The notes under the pieces: generated by a model | Databases searched by the model: none | What the model was told of the DNA's origin: nothing | The model's input: only the letters and a program-made list of their open reading frames with translations | Program-made: the position numbers and the translations under genes | Assembly (NCBI GenBank): GCA_026707585.1 | Contig: JAPOWQ010000001.1 | Location: 1-64,000 of the forward strand | Direction of reading: 5' to 3' | DNA length: 64,000 nucleotides | From: Chloroflexota bacterium | Lineage (GTDB): Bacteria; Chloroflexota; UBA11872 | Part shown: piece by piece, positions 7,854 to 16,312 of the stretch | How the letters are laid out: the number at the start of each line of letters is the position of its first letter | How positions within the stretch are numbered: the stretch's first letter is position 1

Positions 7854-8415
7854 GCAACAGTCGCGATTCGGGGCGGGCTCTCTATAACCTCGATGTCAAA
7901 CATGCGCAGCGACGAAAGTTCCACCCACAACTCGCGTCGCTCGATTTCTCCGGTTGCGAGCATCGAGTCGGGCCCCATTGACCGCGGCCCACTTTTAGCA
8001 CAGTGCCGGGACGCGGCCCTTATCCGGATTTGGGCCAATTGCTTGAATTCTTGAACAGGCCGAACACCTCCAATCTGAGTGGACAGAGAAGTGCCGGTGT
8101 CCACAAGTTGTCACACCATCTACGGTGCGCCGCCGACGCAATGGCACTCCCACCGCTCAGAGCATCGCGACGGCAGCCCCAGCCTCACTCGTTAGCGTCC
8201 ACCGCCGCTTCATACACCCCAGTGCCGTCATTGACGCCTACGACCTCGTCATCCTCTCCAGCACCAGCCGCAACGCCGCCAACCAGCACGACGCCGACCT
8301 CTGCACCATCCACCGCATCCCCAACCTCCGTGTCCTCCCCTCCACCACGGCGGCCTGGCGGCCCGGACACGTCACCCTGTCGTCCCCAGGGACTCCAACC
8401 ACGGCCAACTGCCAA
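7854..8415. other. Intergenic stretch with gene debris
   Basis: Over 500 bases without a convincing gene. A minus-strand frame at 7850-8104 stays open and overlaps the start of the 106-residue gene as ATGATGA, but it has no recognisable domain. The only recognisable content is the sialidase C-terminus fragment at 8203-8340. Confidence 0.4.
8203..8340 (+). pseudogene. Second sialidase-like C-terminus fragment
   Basis: The frame encodes RRFIHPSAVIDAYDLVIL and DADLCTIHRIPNLR, matching 660-800 nearly base for base over about 130 bp (for example gccaaccagcacgacgccg is identical). No start codon or upstream domain remains. Together with 490-840 it shows that the same gene end was duplicated to two accessory sites. 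Confidence 0.5.
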
Positions 8416-8444
8416 TTGCCATCCGTCTACACCTAGTGTACAAT
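8416..8444 (+). promoter_or_regulatory. Sigma70-type promoter for modABC
   Basis: TTGCCA at 8416-8421, a 17-nt spacer, then TACAAT at 8439-8444. Transcription would start near 8451 and leave a leader of about 240 nt before the modA signal peptide. No ModE-type operator is recognised. Confidence 0.55.
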
Positions 8445-8664
8445 AGGTCCAACGTCTTCGCAACCCCAACTTCGGATGCCTCGCTCCTCCCGCCGCCAAC
8501 GCCCGACGTGCCCACCCCGCCATTCGTCGTGCCCGCGCAAAATCTGCCCCGGACGCGTCCCACGGCTGAAGGCCTTGCGCCTGCCCCCGCACATCCGCTG
8601 CCCATCGCGCCAGGGCTCCCCGTTCGCACCCCAAATCCGCCAAAAATGCACCCCGCCGCGCCTC

Positions 8665-8688
8665 AAGAGTTTTTTAGAAAAAACTCTT
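8665..8688. promoter_or_regulatory. Perfect 24-bp palindrome at the modA start
   Basis: AAGAGTTTTTT, two bases (AG), then AAAAAACTCTT: an 11-bp perfect inverted repeat in otherwise GC-rich sequence. It abuts the likely start of the modA signal peptide. It could be a regulator site or a stem-loop controlling modA translation or attenuation. If translation began further upstream it would be coding. Confidence 0.5.
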
Positions 8689-9480
8689 ATTGCGCGCGAG
8701 ACCGCCCGTTCCGCCGTCCACGCCTTCGTCCTCCTCGCCACCCTCCTCGCCGCCTGCGACCCCGCCCCCACCCGCGAACTCCACGTCTTCGCCGCCGCCT
8801 CCCTCCGCGGAGCCCTCACCCAAGCCGCTGATGCCTTTGAATCCCGCAATCCCGGCATCCGCATCGTCCCCAACTTCGCCGGCTCCCAGGTCCTCCGCCT
8901 CCAAATCGAATCCGGCGCCCGCGCCGACCTCTTCATCTCCGCCAACCCCGATCACCTTGATGCCCTCCAACCGGCCGGCCTCCTCGCGGCGCCCCCCACC
9001 GCCGTCGCCACCAACCAGCTCGTCATCGCCGTCCCCGGCGCCAACCCCGCCGGCATCACCGGCCTTCAGGACCTCACCCAACCCGAGCGCCGCGTCGTCA
9101 TGGCCGCCGAATCCGTCCCCGCCGGCACTTACGCCCGCCAGATGCTCGCCCGCCACGCCGCCGCCACTGGCCAACCCGGATTCGCCGACGCCGTCCTACA
9201 GCGCGTCATCTCCTTCGAGACCAACGTCCGCCAGGTCGCCGCCAAGCTCGAACTCGACGAAGCCGACGCCGGCTTCGTCTACCGCACCGACGTCCACGCC
9301 TCCCACGGCCGCCTGCATGTCATCGAAACCCCGCCCCAGGTCCAGGTCACCGCCCGCTACCCCGCCGCCATCCTCCGCGACGCCCCGAACCCCGAGCTGG
9401 CCCAGCGCTTCCTCACCTTCCTCGGCACCCCCCAGGCCCACGCCATCCTCACCCGCCACGGATTCGGTGCTCCCGCATGA
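8689..9480 (+). CDS. modA: Molybdate ABC transporter, substrate-binding lipoprotein
   Basis: A periplasmic molybdate-binding protein of the ModA family. A hydrophobic segment FVLLATLLAAC ends in a lipobox Cys, then the mature domain starts RELHVFAAASLRGALTQAADAF, the classic ModA opening. It also has SGARADLFISA and a C-terminal QRFLTFLGTPQAHAILTRHGF. It delivers molybdate or tungstate to ModBC. The start is unresolved: no ATG, GTG or TTG occurs near the signal peptide. The frame is open from ATG 8476, but the first 70 codons are Arg/Pro-rich shadow-like sequence and a TTG lies at 8575. I mark the N-terminus at the in-frame ATT 8689 as an estimate. modB and modC follow closely. Confidence 0.85.
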   Translation: MARETARSAVHAFVLLATLLAACDPAPTRELHVFAAASLRGALTQAADAFESRNPGIRIVPNFAGSQVLRLQIESGARADLFISANPDHLDALQPAGLLAAPPTAVATNQLVIAVPGANPAGITGLQDLTQPERRVVMAAESVPAGTYARQMLARHAAATGQPGFADAVLQRVISFETNVRQVAAKLELDEADAGFVYRTDVHASHGRLHVIETPPQVQVTARYPAAILRDAPNPELAQRFLTFLGTPQAHAILTRHGFGAPA

Positions 9481-9527
9481 CCCCGCCGGTGCGATGATTC
9501 GCCTCGCCGCCTTGAGAGGACCCTGAC

Positions 9528-10340
9528 CTGACCCCGCCCCGCGCCGCTCCACTCGCCTGGAGCCAGCTCCTAGGCTGGCTCCTCGCGGCCCTCACCCTGG
9601 CCCTCGTCCTCGCCCCGGTCGGAGTGCTCATCGCCCGCGGCGTCACCCAGGCCGACATCGGCGCGGCCCTCGCCAGCCCCTTCGTCCGCGGTGCCGTTCA
9701 GCTCTCGCTCGTCACCTCCGCCATCGCCGTGCTGGCCATCGTGGCCCTTGGCACGCCAACGGCCTACCTCCTGGCCCGCCGCCACTTCCCCGGCCGCGCC
9801 CTGGTGGATGCAGTCATCGACCTGCCCATCGTCCTGCCCCCCGTCGTCGGCGGCCTGGCCCTGCTCCTGCTCCTGGGTCGCCAGGGACCCGTCGGCGGCC
9901 CGCTGGCCGGAGCCGGGGTTGATGTCGCCTTCACCACCGCCGCCGTTGTCCTGGCCCAGATGTTCGTCGCCGCCCCCTTCTACATCCGCGCCGCCCGCGC
10001 CGGGTTCGAGAGCGTCGACCAGCGTCTCGAAGCCGTCTCTGCCACCCTCGGCGCCCGCCCCTGGCGCACCTTTCGTCGCATCACCGTCCCGCTGGCTCTC
10101 CCCTCGCTGGCCGGCGGCGCCGTCATGGCCTGGGCCCGCGCCCTCGGCGAATTCGGCGCCACCATCATGTTTGCCGGCAACGTTGCCGGCCGCACCCAGA
10201 CCATGCCCCTCGCCATTCTCGAAGCCATGGAAGCCGACGCCAACGCCGCCATCGCCATCGCCGTCGTCCTGGCCGCCATTGCTCTCGCCGTCCTGATCAC
10301 CTTCCGAGGCCTCGCCCGCGCCGGAAGCCGCGCCTTGTGA
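9528..10340 (+). CDS. modB: Molybdate ABC transporter permease
   Basis: An inner-membrane permease of the ModB/CysT type with about six membrane segments. The EAA-type ATPase-docking loop reads EAVSATLGARPWRTFRRITVP, followed by LPSLAGGAVMAWARALGEFGATIMFAG, the ModB signature. The ORF track begins at GTG 9624, which cuts the first membrane helix. The frame is open back to 9516, and the segment LLGWLLAALTLALVLAPVGVLI would form that helix. The only usable codon there is CTG 9528, seven bases after gagagga, so I propose a CTG start; this is an inference. The stop overlaps the modC start by 4 nt. Confidence 0.88.
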   Translation: MTPPRAAPLAWSQLLGWLLAALTLALVLAPVGVLIARGVTQADIGAALASPFVRGAVQLSLVTSAIAVLAIVALGTPTAYLLARRHFPGRALVDAVIDLPIVLPPVVGGLALLLLLGRQGPVGGPLAGAGVDVAFTTAAVVLAQMFVAAPFYIRAARAGFESVDQRLEAVSATLGARPWRTFRRITVPLALPSLAGGAVMAWARALGEFGATIMFAGNVAGRTQTMPLAILEAMEADANAAIAIAVVLAAIALAVLITFRGLARAGSRAL

Positions 10341-11419
10341 TCCACATCGACGTCGCCCTCACGCTCGGCGACTTCCGGCTCGCCCCCAGGCTTCAGGTCG
10401 GTCCCGGCATCACCGTCCTCTTCGGCCAGTCTGGCGCCGGCAAGACCCTCACCCTCGAAGCCATCGCCGGACTCCTCACCCCCGACCGCGGCCGCATCGC
10501 CATCCACGACCGCCCGGTTTTCGACGCCGCGGCCGGCCTCAACGTCCCGCCCTACGACCGCCGCCTCGGCTACGTCGTCCAGAGCTACGCCCTTTTCCCC
10601 CACCTCACCGTGGCCCAGAACGTCGCCTACGGCGTCTTCGATCTACCCCGCGCCGAGCGCCAGCAACGGGTCGACGACCTGCTCCGAACCCTGGGTATTC
10701 AGGACCTTGCCGACCGCCGTCCTGCCCAGATCTCCGGCGGCCAGGCCCAGCGCACCGCTCTGGCCCGAGCCCTGGTCCGCCGCCCCCAGGCCCTCCTGCT
10801 CGACGAACCGTTCGCTGCCCTCGACGAAGGCGTTGCCCTCACCCTGCGCCGCGAGCTCCGCCGCCTCGTTCGCGACCTGGGCCTCCCGGTCTTGATGGTC
10901 ACCCACGACCTCACCGAGGCCAGCCACATCGGCGATCGCATTGCCGTCATGGACGCCGGCCAGGTCCTCCAGGTCGGTGACCGTCCCGACGTACTTCAGC
11001 ACCCCCGTTCGGCCCGCGTCTCCCACCTCCTCGGCATCGCCAATGTGCTCCAGGGTGAAGTCGCCGGCTCTGAGAACGGCATTGCGGTCGTCACTCCAAT
11101 CGGCCCGCTACACACCGCCCAGACTGGCCTCACCGAAGGCCCCGTCCGGATCGCCATCCGCGCCGACCAGATCATCCTCACCCGCCCCGACCGACCACCC
11201 GACAACCGCCTAAACACACTGGACGTCGAGATCACCGACGAAGCCGACTTCGGCCACTCCCGCACCCTCTACGCCCGCCTCGCCAACGCAACTGAAGCCT
11301 CAGCCCCAACCCTCGAAATCCAAATCGCCCCCCATCCCTACCAGGTCATGGGCGTCGCCACCCGCCGCCACTGGCGCGTCCACATCCCCCCCGAAGCCGT
11401 CCACGTCATGCAGACCTGA
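10337..11419 (+). CDS. modC: Molybdate ABC transporter ATPase with TOBE domain
   Basis: A 360-residue cytoplasmic ATPase that powers ModB. Walker A is FGQSGAGKT (residues 29-37), the ABC signature ISGGQAQR lies at 132-139 and Walker B LLLDEPFAALD has Asp 156 and Glu 157. A switch His follows in VTHDLTEA. The last 110 residues form a TOBE (molybdate-binding) domain, with VRIAIRADQIILTRPDRP and the end WRVHIPPEAVHVM. It starts at GTG 10337 overlapping the modB stop (GTGA). The length is normal for ModC. Confidence 0.93.
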   Translation: MIHIDVALTLGDFRLAPRLQVGPGITVLFGQSGAGKTLTLEAIAGLLTPDRGRIAIHDRPVFDAAAGLNVPPYDRRLGYVVQSYALFPHLTVAQNVAYGVFDLPRAERQQRVDDLLRTLGIQDLADRRPAQISGGQAQRTALARALVRRPQALLLDEPFAALDEGVALTLRRELRRLVRDLGLPVLMVTHDLTEASHIGDRIAVMDAGQVLQVGDRPDVLQHPRSARVSHLLGIANVLQGEVAGSENGIAVVTPIGPLHTAQTGLTEGPVRIAIRADQIILTRPDRPPDNRLNTLDVEITDEADFGHSRTLYARLANATEASAPTLEIQIAPHPYQVMGVATRRHWRVHIPPEAVHVMQT

Positions 11420-11452
11420 CATGCTTGCAGCAGACAGTCCCAACTTTCTGCC

Positions 11453-12274
11453 ATGACCTACACCGCCGAACTTGCCTTTGCCGTCGATATCGTCCGCCGC
11501 GCCGCCGGACCGGCCCTGGCGCTCTTTGAGCGTCCCGATCTTTCCGTCTTCGAAAAGCCTGACGGCACCATCGTCACCCAGGCTGACCTCGACGTTAATG
11601 ACGTCATCGTCGAAGCCATCGCCTCCGCCTTCCCCGACGACGCCATCCTCTCCGAGGAAGGTCTCGACGACCCGGATCGCCTGAGCAAGTCGCGCTGCTG
11701 GATCGTCGACCCCATCGACGGCACCTCCCACTTCGAACGCGGCGACCGCGACTGGTCGATCATGCTTGCGCTCGCGGTGGATGGTCAGGCCGTCGTTGGC
11801 GCCGTCAACCGTCCCGCGATGCGCGAACTTCGGTTGGGTGCTGTGGGAGTTGAACCGACTATGGAGCACCACGAACGAACGACCCAACTGAAGGCAACGC
11901 CGCTGGCTGGCTCATCGCTCTACGTCATGCACAGTCCAACCGCCGCGGCCATCGCCGAAGTGCCCGGAGGTGCCGGCGCGAGTTTCAAGGTCTTTTACCA
12001 CGGCCTAATGAGCATGACGACCATGCTCTCTGCCGGGATGCACGCGTACGTGACGCCCCGCACAACTGGCTACGAGTGGGACCTGGCGCCGCACGCCGCA
12101 ATTCTTGGAGCGGCCGGCGGCCTGGTAACCGACTTCCAAAGCCGCCCACACACCTTCAACTCGGCGGACCCGTTGATCCGTGGCGGCGTCATTGCAGCCG
12201 TGTCGCCCGAAGCGCATACCCGCGTACTCTCCCTGGTGCGCGAGGCCCGGCTCAAACCCTTTCAGGGCACCTAG
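11453..12274 (+). CDS. Inositol monophosphatase family phosphatase
   Basis: A 273-residue Mg-dependent phosphatase of the FIG/IMPase superfamily. The metal-binding set is visible: SEEGL near residue 68, WIVDPIDGTSHF with DPIDGT at 86-91, and YEWDLAPHAAIL with Asp 210. The substrate could be inositol, histidinol or 3'-phosphoadenosine phosphates, and sequence alone does not decide. It starts 34 bp after modC on the same strand and may be co-transcribed, but no link to molybdate is evident. Confidence 0.85.
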   Translation: MTYTAELAFAVDIVRRAAGPALALFERPDLSVFEKPDGTIVTQADLDVNDVIVEAIASAFPDDAILSEEGLDDPDRLSKSRCWIVDPIDGTSHFERGDRDWSIMLALAVDGQAVVGAVNRPAMRELRLGAVGVEPTMEHHERTTQLKATPLAGSSLYVMHSPTAAAIAEVPGGAGASFKVFYHGLMSMTTMLSAGMHAYVTPRTTGYEWDLAPHAAILGAAGGLVTDFQSRPHTFNSADPLIRGGVIAAVSPEAHTRVLSLVREARLKPFQGT

Positions 12275-12323
12275 CGTTGCTGCGCCGCTACACTCCGCCC
12301 AATCCACGCCCCGGAGCCGCGTC

Positions 12324-13793
12324 ATGCGCATAGCCACCGGCAACATCGGGCACGAGTCCAGCACCTTCACGCCTATCGAAACGCCGTACGAGGCCTTTTC
12401 CGAAGCCTCCCGCGGCTTCCACCGCGGCCCCGAGCTCATCGAGGCCATGCGCGATACCAACACCGGCTGCGGCGGCTTTATCGATGCGGTGGCAACCCAC
12501 GGCTACGAGCTGGCCCCGCTCCTCTGGACCTTCGCCGAACCCTCCGGTCCGGTCCACTCGGACGCCTGGACCCGCCTCAAGGCCGAGTTCCTCGAACGCC
12601 TCGAAGCAGCCATGCCCGTCGACGGCGCCCTTCTGGACTTGCACGGCGCCATGGTCATTGAGGGCATCGACGACGGCGAGGGCGATCTCCTGCGCGGCGT
12701 CCGGGCCATCCTCGGACCCGACCGTCCGATCATCGTCACCCTCGACCTGCACGCCAACATCAGCGACACCATGGCCGAGCTGTCCGATGTCATCATTCCT
12801 TGCGACACCTATCCGCACGTCGACTTTCGCGAGCGCGGCCGCGAAGCCGCCGACCTCATCGTCCGCACGCTGCGCGGCGAGATTCGCCCCTCCATGGCGG
12901 TCAGGCTTCTGCCCCTGCTCTGGGCCGGCGGGAACGTCACCGGCTTCGAGCCTTTCGATGGCATCGTCGCCCGCGCCCACCAGCTCGAAGCCCAACCCGG
13001 CATCCTCAGCGCCTCCGTCAATCCGGGCTTCGCCTGGGCCGACATTCCCGAGGCCGGCACCTCCGTCGTCGTCGTGGCCGACGGCGATCCGGCCAGGGCC
13101 CGGCGCGAGGCTAGGGCCTACGCCGACTGGGTCTTCGGGCAACGCCACCAGTTCCTGGTCGACCTGGTCCGGTTCGACGACGCCTTCGCCGAAACCCGCT
13201 CGGCTGGACCCGGAACCATCGTCATCGCCGACGGCCAGGACAACCCCGGCGGCGGCGCCCCTGGCGACTCAACCGGCATGCTGCGCACCTTCATCCAGCA
13301 TGATCTCCAGGACGCGCTCGTCCTTACCATCTGTGACCCCGAAACCGTCCAACTCGCCCAGGCCGCCGGGCACGATGCCGAAGTCGAAGTCGCCATCGGC
13401 GGCAAGTCGCACCCCGACCAGGGTCCACCCCTGCACGCCCGCGCCACCGTCGAACGGCTCCTCAACCTCGAATTCGTCATTCGCGGACCGATGATGACGG
13501 GCCTGACCCAGAAGTTTGGACCTACCGCCCTGCTCCGCATTGGCGGCGTACGCGTCGCCGTAACCACCAACCGCCTGCAAATCTTCAGCCTGGAGTGCCC
13601 CCGCACCCTCGGCCTCGAGCCAACCGCCTTGCGTTGGATCGGCGTCAAGTCCTCAAACCACTTCCGCGCCGCCTACGGCCCCATCGCCACCCAGGTCCAC
13701 CGCGTCGCCTTCCCCGCCGTCCAATCCCACGACCCCCGCGACCTCACCTACCGTCGCCTCCGCCGCCCCATCTTCCCCCTCGACCCCATCTAG
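12324..13793 (+). CDS. M81 family metallopeptidase (MlrC-like)
   Basis: A 489-residue protein of the MlrC family, named for the enzyme that degrades linearised microcystin. The N-terminal DUF1485 part begins MRIATGNIGHESSTFTP and contains GALLDLHGAMVIEG, TLDLHANISD and IIPCDTYPHVDFRERG, which supply the conserved acidic and His metal ligands. The MlrC C-terminal part has GTIVIADGQDNPGGGAPGDST and ends in a VQSHDPRDLTYR tail. The ORF track opens at 12180, but ATG 12324, after ggagccgc, begins the conserved domain. The substrate here is unknown, as these enzymes are widespread in organisms that never meet microcystin. Confidence 0.9.
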   Translation: MRIATGNIGHESSTFTPIETPYEAFSEASRGFHRGPELIEAMRDTNTGCGGFIDAVATHGYELAPLLWTFAEPSGPVHSDAWTRLKAEFLERLEAAMPVDGALLDLHGAMVIEGIDDGEGDLLRGVRAILGPDRPIIVTLDLHANISDTMAELSDVIIPCDTYPHVDFRERGREAADLIVRTLRGEIRPSMAVRLLPLLWAGGNVTGFEPFDGIVARAHQLEAQPGILSASVNPGFAWADIPEAGTSVVVVADGDPARARREARAYADWVFGQRHQFLVDLVRFDDAFAETRSAGPGTIVIADGQDNPGGGAPGDSTGMLRTFIQHDLQDALVLTICDPETVQLAQAAGHDAEVEVAIGGKSHPDQGPPLHARATVERLLNLEFVIRGPMMTGLTQKFGPTALLRIGGVRVAVTTNRLQIFSLECPRTLGLEPTALRWIGVKSSNHFRAAYGPIATQVHRVAFPAVQSHDPRDLTYRRLRRPIFPLDPI

Positions 13794-13833
13794 CGCAGCG
13801 CATCAAACCAATTCCTGGCGACTCTTCAGTGCG

Positions 13834-14271
13834 CTAGATGCGCAGCGGATCCAGGACCTCAAGGAATGGAAACCGATGAAAGTCGGTGTCGCGAGTGCAG
13901 ATCCGACTGATCCCGTGCTCTCGCATCACGACCACGGTGTGAAGGTCGTGCATCAGGTTTCCACGAGCTTCCGGTACTTCGTCCAGGGTCTGCGCAAGCA
14001 CTGCCGCATGTCGCGTGGTTGCGGCTAGAACGGAAATGCCCGGCGAGGCCAGCAAGCTGTCAATGAATCCCCACGACTGCCGTGAACTCCACGGCTGAGG
14101 GAAGACGCGTGGATGCGTGCTGATACGGAGAAACTCGTAGCAGATGTTCCAGGTGAGGAACTCCGGAGACGGATCACGCCGCCAATCCTCAAGCCGCCGG
14201 TAGCAGGCTGAGTGAAACTCCGAACTCTCGTTCGCCGCGTACAGGAGCACGTTGGTGTCGAGGACGAGCAC
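13834..14271 (-). CDS. vapC: PIN-domain toxin, VapC-like
   Basis: A 145-residue PIN-domain ribonuclease. Acidic residues expected at the active site are present: Asp5 in MLVLDTNVLLY, Glu46 in NICYEFLRI, an Asp in MHDLHTVVVM and an Asp pair in CTRDTDFHRF. VapC toxins cut tRNA or rRNA when unpaired from antitoxin. GTG 14271 is the first codon after the antitoxin stop, so the pair is coupled. Neighbours are unrelated chromosomal genes. Confidence 0.85.
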   Translation of the reverse strand: MLVLDTNVLLYAANESSEFHSACYRRLEDWRRDPSPEFLTWNICYEFLRISTHPRVFPQPWSSRQSWGFIDSLLASPGISVLAATTRHAAVLAQTLDEVPEARGNLMHDLHTVVVMREHGISRICTRDTDFHRFPFLEVLDPLRI

Positions 14272-14505
14272 TCATTCCTCATCCAACACGGCGGCGAGCT
14301 CCGCACGGCTGGCTACATCGACCCGCGCCTCGCCGCCTCGCCACCGGGGCAACTTCGGCAGGGGATCGACGGTGGTGGCGACATCGGGTTCGAGGACTCG
14401 CCGCAGACCGGCCTCAACAAGAGCCGAAATGGTTGTCTCGCGACGCGCCGCCTCCTCGCGCACGCGCCGCATGATGGTCGCGTCAATGTTAAGTGTCGTC
14501 TTCAT
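14272..14505 (-). CDS. vapB: Ribbon-helix-helix antitoxin, VapB-like
   Basis: A 77-residue antitoxin. MKTTLNIDATIMRRVREEAARRETTISALVEAGLRRVL is a ribbon-helix-helix (CopG/Arc-type) DNA-binding region. The Pro/Arg-rich linker and acidic tail ELAAVLDEE would wrap the toxin. The track starts at 14541, but ATG 14505 begins the RHH strand and overlaps the operator palindrome, as is usual for autoregulated pairs. Confidence 0.8.
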   Translation of the reverse strand: MKTTLNIDATIMRRVREEAARRETTISALVEAGLRRVLEPDVATTVDPLPKLPRWRGGEARVDVASRAELAAVLDEE

Positions 14506-14520
14506 ATGGAAAACCATATG
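14503..14520. promoter_or_regulatory. vapBC operator palindrome
   Basis: CATATGG-aaaa-CCATATG, a perfect 7-bp inverted repeat with 4-nt spacing that includes the antitoxin start codon. This is the expected kind of site for RHH dimer binding and autorepression. A further ccatat half-site lies about 12 bp upstream. Confidence 0.6.
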
Positions 14521-14625
14521 GAGGGGATGGCCATATTTCAAGATTCAGCACGTACGGAGCATCTCCGGGATCCGACAGTCGGGGCCTTAGAGCCTCACCG
14601 CGAGACCGCCGGGGCGATACACCGG

Positions 14626-16263
14626 TCAACTGCGCCGGCCCGTGCACCCAAGTGCGGACTCGATCTCAGTGTGTCCCCGTCGCCGCGCCCACTCCAGCGG
14701 TGTCGCCCAGGGCTCTCCTGAAATACTTGCATCCGCTCCGCGCGCCAGCAGCAACTCAACCATGTCAGCCAGCCCGTTCCGCGCCGCCCAGCCCAGCGGT
14801 GTCGACCGGTACTCCTCGTCCACGGCACTGATGTCGGCCCCAAACTCCAGGAATAGATCCAGCAGCTCATGCCGGTTCGGATCCGGCCGGCCGCGGCCAC
14901 CGCGGCTGCAGATGTCATGCAGCGGCGTCACCCGCTGCCAGTTCGGCAGATTCGGGTTCATGCCGTGCTCCAGCAGCACGCGTGTCATGTCGGGCGTGTT
15001 CCACAGGTAGGTGCGGCACCCGGTCACCACCTCGGGAACCCGTACTCCGCGGTCCAGCAGCGGCTGCAAGAGGTCGCGTCGCTTGAACGAGACGGCCATC
15101 GTGAAGATTCCGCCGCACCCGTGGGTACTCACGGCATCCGGGTCCTCGTCCGCCATCGCCAGCACCGCCTCGTCATTGCCGTCCAGCAAGTGCCCGCTCG
15201 CGTCCACGTATCCGCCGTGCTCTTCGAACACTCGACGCAGCCCGGGTTCCTTCGCCATCCACGCGGCGGTCCCCGAGGACTCGATGCCGGCGTTGGGGTC
15301 CGCGCCCGCCTCCAGCAGCAACCGGGCCATTGCGCCATCGCCGCGCTGCGCGGCGTGCCAAATCGCCGATCCATGCGGAGCATCCCGTCCCTCGCGCAGG
15401 TTCGGATCGACCCCGTGCGCAAGCAGTGTCCGGACCACACCGATGTGCCCTCGCCGCGCCGCCTCCCCCATCGGCCGCCCGCCCTCGTCGCCAAGAGCGC
15501 TCAGGGCAGTTAGGTCGGAATCCAGGATTCGCCCCACCTCGTCGTCGTCGCCCATCGCCGCCGCTACGTCAATCGTCAACTTGGCCCCACCGGCCAGCAG
15601 CTCGCGAACCATGTCGAAGTCATTGCGTTTCAGAGCCAGGTCGATCGGCCGCTGACCCGCCGGGCGGTACCAGGCGTCCGGCCGGTTCCCCCCGCCGCCG
15701 GACTGAAGGGCGTCTGGCGGCGCGCCGAGCTCGAGGAGCAGAGTTGCGCATTCAGCCTGCCCGGCTTCGACAGCCCGATGCAGCGGCGTGAAACCCTCGT
15801 CATCCCCGCCCTCCAACAGCGAGCGGTTCCTGTTGATCAGGGCTCGCAACCGACCTGCGTCCCCAGCCGAGGCGGCGGCGTGCACCTCGTGTGGCTCGAC
15901 GCCCAGCCCCAACGCCGCCCGCGCGTCCTCAATGATTCGAGCGATGCCCTCGTGTCCGCGGTCGCGTGCCACCATGGCCAGCGGCTCGTGGGCGTAACGG
16001 CGGTAGCTGGGGTCTGCACCCAGTGCCAGCAGCGTCCGCACAACCTCTGCGTGCCCCTCGCGAACCGCGAAGTGCAGCGGCTGCGTATACCAGTATTCCG
16101 CGCGTACGAGGTTTGGCTCGCCTCTGGTCAGGTCCCGCACTCGGTCGACGTCGCCCGTGAGCGCGGCGCGCAGCATCGACCAGATGTCAGCTGGCTCGCA
16201 GTCCCAGGTCCCTGGGTTGTCCCGCCAAAGCGGGTCCGATAACGCCGGCGCGATGAAATCCAC
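14626..16263 (-). CDS. Ankyrin-repeat protein
   Basis: A 545-residue protein made almost wholly of ankyrin repeats. Clear units include TQPLHFAVREGHAEVVRTLLALGADP, GFTPLHRAVEAGQAECATLLLELGAP, PMGEAARRGHIGVVRTLLAHGVDPN and STPLGWAARNGLADMVELLLARGAD. There is no signal peptide or membrane segment, so it should be cytosolic. Ankyrin stacks bind other proteins; no enzyme domain is fused. Proteins of this kind are common in symbiont genomes, which fits but does not prove a host-associated life. It precedes an SDR gene on the opposite side of a 49-bp gap. Confidence 0.88.
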   Translation of the reverse strand: MDFIAPALSDPLWRDNPGTWDCEPADIWSMLRAALTGDVDRVRDLTRGEPNLVRAEYWYTQPLHFAVREGHAEVVRTLLALGADPSYRRYAHEPLAMVARDRGHEGIARIIEDARAALGLGVEPHEVHAAASAGDAGRLRALINRNRSLLEGGDDEGFTPLHRAVEAGQAECATLLLELGAPPDALQSGGGGNRPDAWYRPAGQRPIDLALKRNDFDMVRELLAGGAKLTIDVAAAMGDDDEVGRILDSDLTALSALGDEGGRPMGEAARRGHIGVVRTLLAHGVDPNLREGRDAPHGSAIWHAAQRGDGAMARLLLEAGADPNAGIESSGTAAWMAKEPGLRRVFEEHGGYVDASGHLLDGNDEAVLAMADEDPDAVSTHGCGGIFTMAVSFKRRDLLQPLLDRGVRVPEVVTGCRTYLWNTPDMTRVLLEHGMNPNLPNWQRVTPLHDICSRGGRGRPDPNRHELLDLFLEFGADISAVDEEYRSTPLGWAARNGLADMVELLLARGADASISGEPWATPLEWARRRGHTEIESALGCTGRRS

Positions 16264-16312
16264 AACCCGCTCCTCTAATGCCTCGCGTCGGCTCCTCGTT
16301 CGGCGTGCCGAC

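Noticed and set aside
8690-9526. 278-codon plus-strand ORF over modA
   Set aside because: It is a Ser/Pro/Ala-rich shadow frame of modA, typical of high-GC genes.
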